The notes under the pieces are model-generated. The model did not search any database. It had not been told where the DNA came from and was given only the letters and a program-made list of their open reading frames with translations. This document shows, in pieces, positions 33,235 through 38,128 of a DNA stretch of 38,128 bases (its first letter is position 1; every line of letters begins with the position of its first letter). The DNA is from CAZEHO01 sp964511945 (GTDB lineage Bacteria > Actinomycetota > Acidimicrobiia > Spongiisociales > UBA11373), in assembly GCA_964511945.1 (NCBI GenBank), contig CAZEHO010000029.1, forward strand, positions 1 to 38,128, read 5' to 3'. The position numbers and the translations under genes are program-made.

Positions 33235-34152
33235 GTGGCTGCACCATCGATCACTCTCGAACTGACCGCCGTCATCTTTGCGGTGACGGCCGACACACCA
33301 CGCGTGCTCACGGTGGGGGAGGACCTTGCCGGGCTCCCGGCCGGCACCCTGGACCCGGCCACCGACAGGACGTTGGAGCGGGCGCTGCGCCGTTGGGTGC
33401 GAGAGCAGACCGGAATCGATCTCGGCTACGTCGAGCAGCTGTACACGCTGGGAGATCGCGGCCGGAGTGACGACCCCAGGAACCGGCTGGTGTCGGTGGC
33501 GTATCTCGCTCTGGTCAAGGAGGGCGAGGTCACCCGGGGGAGTTGGCGCGATCTGTACTCATTCTTCCCCTGGGAGGACTTCCGTGAGGGGCGGCCGCCG
33601 GTGCTCGACGAATCGATCGTCCCGGCGCTCGAGCATTGGGTGGCGGAGGGGAAGGATCCGGCAGAGCGCGAGGTGAGGCGGGAGCGCGTCGGGATCATGT
33701 TCGGGCTCGGCGGCTCCACCTGGGATGTGGATCGGGTGCTGGAGCGCTACGAGCTGTTGTGGGAGGTCGGTTACCTCGCCGAGGCCTGCGGCGCTGGAGC
33801 CGATGCAGACGCGTCGGGGGAGTCCATGGCATTCGATCATCGGCGGATCGCTTCGCAGGCCCTGGGTCGGGTTCGGGGCAAACTGCGGTATCGGCCCGTC
33901 GTGTTCGAATTGCTCCCCGACCAGTTCACCCTCCGGTCCTTGCAGCGCGTCGTCGAAGCGTTGTCGGGGCGGCCGGTACACACCCAGAACTTCCGCCGGC
34001 TGGTCGACCGCGGCGGACTGGTTGAAGGAACCGGAACGTTCGATACCGGCACGGGCGGTCGCCCGGCGGAACTCCACCGCTTCCGGCGTGAAGTCCTGCG
34101 GGAGCGACCGGCACCGGGCGTCGGCCTGCCCGGCCTGCGAACGAGTGGCTGA
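33235..34152 (+). CDS. nrtR: NrtR-type Nudix regulator of NAD metabolism
   Basis: The protein has 305 residues. An N-terminal Nudix-fold domain (about 1-150: ITLELTAVIFAVTADTPRVLTV, ALRRWVREQTGIDLGYVEQLYTLGD, VSVAYLALV) is joined to a C-terminal winged helix (about 225-290: FELLPDQFTLRSLQRVVEALSG, HTQNFRRLVDRGGLVEGTG). This is the NrtR arrangement, in which the Nudix domain binds an NAD-related ligand such as ADP-ribose and releases DNA. The catalytic Nudix box GX5EX7REUXEEXGU is degraded (WVREQTGI in place of REUXEEXGU), so it should sense rather than hydrolyse. It precedes nadABC on the same strand, a context that strongly supports the call. GTG 33235 is preceded by TAGTCT at 6 nt. Its stop lies inside a hairpin. 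Confidence 0.9.
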   Translation: MAAPSITLELTAVIFAVTADTPRVLTVGEDLAGLPAGTLDPATDRTLERALRRWVREQTGIDLGYVEQLYTLGDRGRSDDPRNRLVSVAYLALVKEGEVTRGSWRDLYSFFPWEDFREGRPPVLDESIVPALEHWVAEGKDPAEREVRRERVGIMFGLGGSTWDVDRVLERYELLWEVGYLAEACGAGADADASGESMAFDHRRIASQALGRVRGKLRYRPVVFELLPDQFTLRSLQRVVEALSGRPVHTQNFRRLVDRGGLVEGTGTFDTGTGGRPAELHRFRREVLRERPAPGVGLPGLRTSG

Positions 34153-34175
34153 GCGACTTCGCTGCGCTCGGCCAC
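34145..34175 (+). terminator. Hairpin at the nrtR stop codon
   Basis: GTGGCTGAGCG (34145-34155) pairs with CGCTCGGCCAC (34165-34175) with one G-T pair and a 9-nt loop. The nrtR TGA is within the left arm. No T-tract was found, so it is a weak terminator candidate separating nrtR from nadA. Confidence 0.45.
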
Positions 34176-34336
34176 CGCAACTCGATGCTCGGAATCCGGG
34201 ACTGGCTGCACTCAACTCGTCAACTGGTCTTCGCGATCGAGTAACGATTGTGAGCTGCGAATCGCGAGTTGCGAGGTTGCGATCCGTGCTTGCTCACACT
34301 TCTGCTCAGACCTAGCATTTCCAACGGTCTCCCTGA

Positions 34337-34354
34337 TATACTCAAAATGAGCAT
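34337..34354 (+). promoter_or_regulatory. nadA -10 box overlapped by a near-palindrome (candidate NrtR operator)
   Basis: TATACT (34337-34342) is a good -10 box about 25 nt before ATG 34367. Overlapping it, ATACTCAAAATGAGCAT (34338-34354) is an inverted repeat, CTCA-AAA-TGAG with outer AT/AT and one mismatch pair. It is an AT-rich island in G+C-rich DNA. Position suggests repression of nadABC; NrtR is the obvious candidate, by inference. Confidence 0.6.
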
Positions 34355-34366
34355 TAAGACAGGATC

Positions 34367-35395
34367 ATGACCGTCGAACTCACCCCTATCGAATTGCTGC
34401 CCCGCACGACCCGGGAGGACATCGACGGTCGCTACCAGCGGATGAACGAAGTCGTTCCCGAGGTGGAGTGGCTGCTCCATGCGCCGTATGTGGCTGCGAT
34501 CAATGAGCTGAAGCGACAGCGCAACGCCATCGTGCTCGCCCACAACTACCAGACGGCCGAGATCTTCCACGGCGTGGCCGATCTCACCGGAGACTCTCTG
34601 GCGCTGGCCAACCAGGCAACGGACACCGATGCCGATGTCATCGTGCTCGCCGGTGTTCACTTCATGGCCGAGACGGCGAAGATCATCAATCCGTCAAAGA
34701 CGGTCCTGATCCCTGACCCCAAGGCGGGTTGCACCCTCGCCGATTCGATCACCGCTGCCGACATCCGGCTGCTGCGGGAGCGCTATCCGGGTGCGCCGGT
34801 GGTCACCTACGTGAACACCTCGGCCGAGGTGAAAGCCGAGTCCGATATCTGCTGCACCTCCTCCAACGCGGTTGAGGTCGTCGAGTCGTTGAAGGCTGAG
34901 CGGGTGATCTTCCTCCCGGACGAGTACCTCGGGAAGTACGTCGCATCGCAGACCGACACTGAGATCATCCTGTGGCAGGGGCATTGCATCGTGCACGAGC
35001 GCTTCACTCCCGAGGAGATCCGTCGCTTCCGGGCCGCCTACGACGGTGACATCGAGGTCCTAGCCCACCCGGAGTGCCCTCCAGAGGTTCTGGCCGAGGC
35101 CGACTACGTGGGTTCCACGTCGGGTATGGCGAACCACGTCAGTGCACAGCAGCCTCCCCGGGTGCTCATGGTCACGGAGTGCTCGATGGCCGACAACGTC
35201 GCGATTGAGAACCCGGGTGTCGAGATGGTTCGACCCTGCAACATCTGCCCCTACATGAACCGGATCACGCTGCCCAAGATCCTGCATTCCCTCGAGACGA
35301 TGACCCACGAGATCACAGTCGATCCAGCAGTCGCCGACCGGGCCCGGGTCGCGGTCGAACGGATGCTGGCCGTCGGCCGGGGGAGGGGCGGATGA
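34367..35395 (+). CDS. nadA: Quinolinate synthase
   Basis: The protein has 342 residues. It condenses iminoaspartate with dihydroxyacetone phosphate to quinolinate using a [4Fe-4S] cluster. Family motifs in order: IVLAHNYQTAEIFHGVADLTGDSLALA, LAGVHFMAETAKII, DPKAGCTLAD (Cys 122), VTYVNTSAEVKAESDICCTSSNA, WQGHCIVHERF (Cys 207), AHPECPPEV, STSGM and RPCNICPYMNRI (Cys 291/294). Cys 122, Cys 207 and one of the last pair match the three cluster ligands. ATG 34367 is preceded by AGGA. The stop overlaps nadB (35392-35395). Cytoplasmic; first gene of nadABC. Confidence 0.97.
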   Translation: MTVELTPIELLPRTTREDIDGRYQRMNEVVPEVEWLLHAPYVAAINELKRQRNAIVLAHNYQTAEIFHGVADLTGDSLALANQATDTDADVIVLAGVHFMAETAKIINPSKTVLIPDPKAGCTLADSITAADIRLLRERYPGAPVVTYVNTSAEVKAESDICCTSSNAVEVVESLKAERVIFLPDEYLGKYVASQTDTEIILWQGHCIVHERFTPEEIRRFRAAYDGDIEVLAHPECPPEVLAEADYVGSTSGMANHVSAQQPPRVLMVTECSMADNVAIENPGVEMVRPCNICPYMNRITLPKILHSLETMTHEITVDPAVADRARVAVERMLAVGRGRGG

Positions 35396-36924
35396 TGAGG
35401 CGGTTCGCCGATGTGATCACCGCCGACGCTGTGGTGGTCGGGACCGGTGTGGCCGGGCTATCTGCCGCCCTCGCGATGGCTCCCCGCACCGTTCTGCTGG
35501 TGAGCAAGGGGGCGGTCGATGCCGGGTCGACCCGGTGGGCACAAGGTGGGATCGCGGCGCCGATCGGGCCCGGTGACTCGCCGGAACTGCATGCTGCCGA
35601 CACCATTGAGGTGGGCGGCGGTCTCAACGACCCGGCGGCGGTCGACGTTCTCACTGCTGAAGCCGGTGTGCGGATCGAGGAGCTGATCGATGCGGGCGGT
35701 TCGTTCGATCTCGCTGAGGACGGCTCGATTGCTCTCGGCCGCGAAGCCGGTCACTCCACTCATCGAATCCTCCACTCCGACGGCGACGCAACCGGCGCCG
35801 AGGTCCAGCGGGCCTTGGGGATGGCGGTCGGCCGCAGCGACAACATCCGGGTCCTCGAGCACCTCCAGGTGGTCGACCTGGTCGTCGACGGCGGCAGGGT
35901 TGGCGGGGTCACCGCCAGGGCCGCCGATGGCACCCGGCTGCTCCTTGCCGCTCCGGCTGTGGTGCTCGCGACCGGCGGTGCCGGCCGTCTCTGGGCGCAC
36001 ACCACCAATCCGGAAGCGGTCACCGGCGACGGCATCGCGATTGTGGCGCGCGCCGGTGCGCAACTCGCCGATCTCGAGTTCGTTCAGTTTCACCCGACCG
36101 CGTTGGCATCGGGGCGTGATCCGATGCCGCTGCTCACCGAGGCGCTTCGCGGGGAGGGGGCGGTGCTCATCGACGAGACCGGCCATCGGTTCATGGTCCG
36201 GGAACACCCCGATGCGGAACTGGCACCGCGAGACATCGTGGCTCGGGCTAACTGGCGGCGCCTCGCCATGGGCCGGAAGGTCTTGCTCGATGCCACGGGG
36301 GCAGTCGGCGATCGGTTCCCCGAGCGGTTCCCGACGGTGTTCGGCATCTGTCGCGATGAGGGCATCGACCCCCGGGTTCAGCCGGTGCCGGTGTCGCCGG
36401 CGGCGCACTACCACATGGGCGGAATCGTCACCGACGTCGATGGCCGCTCGTCGCTGCCGGGGTTGTGGGCGATCGGTGAAGTGTCGCGGACCGGGGTCCA
36501 CGGGGCCAACCGTCTGGCCAGCAATTCCCTGCTCGAGGGTCTGGTGTTCGGTCACCGGGCGGGACGTTCGGTTCTCGAAGCGGCATCTGCGCCGTTGACC
36601 CCGGCAGATCTGTGGAGGTCTGCGGTCGACCCCGGTCCGGCGCCGTCACAGGCCCCGGACGTGATCGAAGTGCTCCGCGAAGTCATGTGGGAGCGCGTCG
36701 GGGTGGTTCGTCACCGCGAAGGCTTGCGGATTGCGCTCGAGACCATCGATCGGCTCGAAGACAAACTGGAGCCCGGAATCTCGGAGGCTCGCAACATGAT
36801 CGTTGCCGCCCGCCTGGTGGCGACGGCTGCCTTGGTTCGGCCGGAGAGCCGGGGCGGCCACTTCCGCGCCGATCACCCTGAATCCGACTCGGCGTGGGCC
36901 CGCAGCCTGGTGATGAACGGATGA
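35392..36924 (+). CDS. nadB: L-aspartate oxidase
   Basis: The protein has 510 residues, an FAD enzyme that oxidises L-aspartate to iminoaspartate for NadA. The Rossmann start is ADAVVVGTGVAGLSAALAM; then GSTRWAQGGIAA, GREAGHSTHRILHSDGDATGAEV, ATGGAGRLW, EFVQFHPTAL, and PAAHYHMGGIVTDVDGRSSLPGLWAIGEVSRTGVHGANRLASNSLLEGLVFG. These distinguish it from succinate dehydrogenase flavoproteins by the overall NadB order and length. A C-terminal helical domain (about 400-510) with REVMWERVGVVRH is complete. ATG 35392 overlaps the nadA TGA, with a purine-rich GGGAGGGG just upstream; the stop overlaps nadC. It acts in the cytoplasm and requires oxygen or fumarate as electron acceptor. Confidence 0.97.
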   Translation: MMRRFADVITADAVVVGTGVAGLSAALAMAPRTVLLVSKGAVDAGSTRWAQGGIAAPIGPGDSPELHAADTIEVGGGLNDPAAVDVLTAEAGVRIEELIDAGGSFDLAEDGSIALGREAGHSTHRILHSDGDATGAEVQRALGMAVGRSDNIRVLEHLQVVDLVVDGGRVGGVTARAADGTRLLLAAPAVVLATGGAGRLWAHTTNPEAVTGDGIAIVARAGAQLADLEFVQFHPTALASGRDPMPLLTEALRGEGAVLIDETGHRFMVREHPDAELAPRDIVARANWRRLAMGRKVLLDATGAVGDRFPERFPTVFGICRDEGIDPRVQPVPVSPAAHYHMGGIVTDVDGRSSLPGLWAIGEVSRTGVHGANRLASNSLLEGLVFGHRAGRSVLEAASAPLTPADLWRSAVDPGPAPSQAPDVIEVLREVMWERVGVVRHREGLRIALETIDRLEDKLEPGISEARNMIVAARLVATAALVRPESRGGHFRADHPESDSAWARSLVMNG

Positions 36925-37778
36925 GCGGACCGTTGCGTCCACCTCCGGCGCTGCTGGCCGACGACATCGTCCGGGGGGCGCTGCAGGAGGATCTGGGGCG
37001 GGCAGGCGACCTGACCACCGACACCATCGTCCCCGCCGACCAGATCGCGGCTGCCAAGGTCGTTGCGCGGGCTGAAGGCCGTGTTGCCGGGCTCGGGATC
37101 GCCTGTTCTGCCTTTGCGATGGTCGATCCGGCCTGTGAAGTGGAGTACCTCGCCGCGGACGGAGACGACGTCGAGGCGGGAGCCACCCTGGCACTGGTGC
37201 GAGGACCGGCTCGGGCGATCCTCACCGGGGAGCGCACCGCACTGAATCTGCTCGGCAGGACTTGTGGGATCGCCACGCTGGCGCGCAACCTGATGCGGGC
37301 CGTCGAGGGCACCGGAGCCACGGTTGTCGAGACCCGCAAAACGACCCCCGGGCTGCGGGTGCTTGAGAAGTACGCAGTGCGATGCGGGGGCGGCGCCAAC
37401 CACCGGTTTGGGCTCGACGATGCGGTCCTCATCAAGGACAACCATGTGGCGCTGGCCGGGGGAGTGGCGGAGGCAATCCGCCGGGCCCGCGCCGGAACCG
37501 GGCATCTCGTCCGCATCGAGGTTGAGGTGGATTCGCTGGAGCAGCTTGCCGAGGCACTCGACGAAGGCGCCGATGTGGTGCTGCTCGACAACATGGGACC
37601 TGAGATGTTGCGGGAGGCGGTGGCCCTGGTCGACGGCCGGGCCGTGACCGAGGCATCCGGCGGGATCACCCCGGACACGATCGGTGAGATCGCTGCGACG
37701 GGCGTGGACATCATCTCCCTGGGGTGGCTGACCCATTCGTCGAAGGCGCTCGACGTGGCACTCGACATCGAAGCCTGA
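36921..37778 (+). CDS. nadC: Nicotinate-nucleotide pyrophosphorylase (carboxylating)
   Basis: The protein has 285 residues. It converts quinolinate and PRPP to nicotinate mononucleotide and CO2, the last de novo-specific step. Signature segments: GERTALNLLGRTCGIATLAR, ETRKTTPGLRVLEKYAVRCGGGANHRFGLDDAVLIKDNH, RIEVEVDSLEQL, VVLLDNM, EASGGI and SLGWLTHSSKALDVALDI. Basic residues in TRKT, EKYAVRCGG and NHRFGL form the quinolinate/PRPP pocket. ATG 36921 overlaps the nadB TGA. Translation of nadA, nadB and nadC is therefore coupled throughout. A 14-bp palindrome GGGCCGATCGGCCC (37784-37797) follows 5 bp after the stop. Confidence 0.97.
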   Translation: MSGPLRPPPALLADDIVRGALQEDLGRAGDLTTDTIVPADQIAAAKVVARAEGRVAGLGIACSAFAMVDPACEVEYLAADGDDVEAGATLALVRGPARAILTGERTALNLLGRTCGIATLARNLMRAVEGTGATVVETRKTTPGLRVLEKYAVRCGGGANHRFGLDDAVLIKDNHVALAGGVAEAIRRARAGTGHLVRIEVEVDSLEQLAEALDEGADVVLLDNMGPEMLREAVALVDGRAVTEASGGITPDTIGEIAATGVDIISLGWLTHSSKALDVALDIEA

Positions 37779-38128
37779 CCGACGGGCCGATCGGCCCTGG
37801 GCATCCCCCGTGATTCGGCAAGCGGTAGCCCATGGGAGGACAGGCGTTCTGACTCAGTGCGGGAGCCCGCACACCGGCTCACCATTCCGCACGTCCTGCG
37901 GAGCAGCGTTCGGCTCGACGGCGACTGGGACCAGTACTGCGGGTTGACCCAACAGCAGTAGAACGCCCGGCGCTGGGCAGACGAGATGCACTACACCCGG
38001 ATCGAGTGTCTCAATCGCCGGCGTCCGGATGACTCTGATTGCCCTGACCGCTACTTGTCGACGCCCTACCTCAACTAGTGCCACGTCACAAAACGTTTGG
38101 CGGGTTCAGATGCGGCTCAGGACGCCTC
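37779..38128. other. Downstream region with an interrupted open frame
   Basis: These 350 bp contain no gene I can support. One plus-strand frame is open from the nadC stop to TAG at about 37960, and resumes to TAG at about 38077. Its translation (SSVRLDGDWDQYCGLTQQQ before the first TAG, then NARRWADEMHYTRIECLNRR) looks protein-like. It may be a decayed gene fragment or chance. The GGGCCGATCGGCCC palindrome at 37784 might end the nad transcript. Confidence 0.35.

Noticed and set aside
34153..34244. Short frame after nrtR (LSDFAALGHRNSMLGIRDWL) as an nrtR extension
   Set aside because: It is in a different frame from nrtR, which already has a complete winged-helix domain, and it has no start of its own.
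37854..38084. Minus-strand 76-codon ORF at the right end
   Set aside because: No ribosome site or recognisable motif; the frame looks like a high-G+C shadow.

Overview
The window is high-GC DNA with dense gene packing, many GTG starts, four-base ATGA/GTGA overlaps and lipoproteins that carry Asp- and Thr-rich stalks after the lipid cysteine. Together with NrtR-nadABC, PspC/LiaF-like proteins and several apparently leaderless genes, this suggests an Actinomycetota chromosome, possibly Acidimicrobiia. That placement is inference. Three runs of exactly 100 N (7588-7687, 8387-8486, 30081-30180) are nominal scaffold gaps, so this is a draft or metagenome assembly. Two of them sit inside tandem repeats of one gene.

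Layout. (1) 1-5949, minus strand: a five-gene run encoding an iron/thiamine-type ABC importer (binding lipoprotein, double permease, ATPase), a membrane-anchored seven-bladed Reg_prop-like propeller, and a large membrane protein with a repeat-rich tail (protein A, running off the left edge). (2) 6143-9289, plus strand: protein B, a paralogue of A with the same membrane domain but a different low-complexity tail, divergent from the importer. (3) 9293-13998, minus: an MFS transporter, an EAL-HDOD protein, an SRPBCC protein and a Thr-rich lipoprotein. (4) 14220-23517, plus: a GGDEF-EAL protein, an AIM24-family protein, a large RND/MMPL-like protein, a Cys-containing anchored protein, a deacetylase-like lipoprotein and a membrane protein with HETGH. 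(5) 23643-25059, minus: PspC, LiaF-like and a small LiaF-TM protein, all three carrying the same two-helix module. (6) 25241-26077, plus: an unassigned membrane protein. (7) 26088-33021, minus: a phosphonate-type ABC importer with two binding lipoproteins, PhnC and an enlarged PhnE, followed by a coupled dGTPase-like HD protein. (8) 33235-37778, plus: nrtR, then nadA-nadB-nadC with ATGA overlaps, which is de novo NAD synthesis and its regulator.

The two most unusual items are these. The first is the pair of paralogous membrane/stalk proteins bracketing the first ABC operon together with the propeller protein; this looks like a cell-surface assembly I cannot name. The second is the phosphonate-type importer: its complete binding protein (31264-33021) fuses an amino-acid-type SBP_bac_3 domain to a PhnD-like domain, its gapped neighbour appears to do the same, and PhnE carries an extracytoplasmic Ig-like domain plus an insertion of about 300 residues. 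That combination suggests a dual-sensor uptake system whose substrate cannot be predicted from sequence alone.
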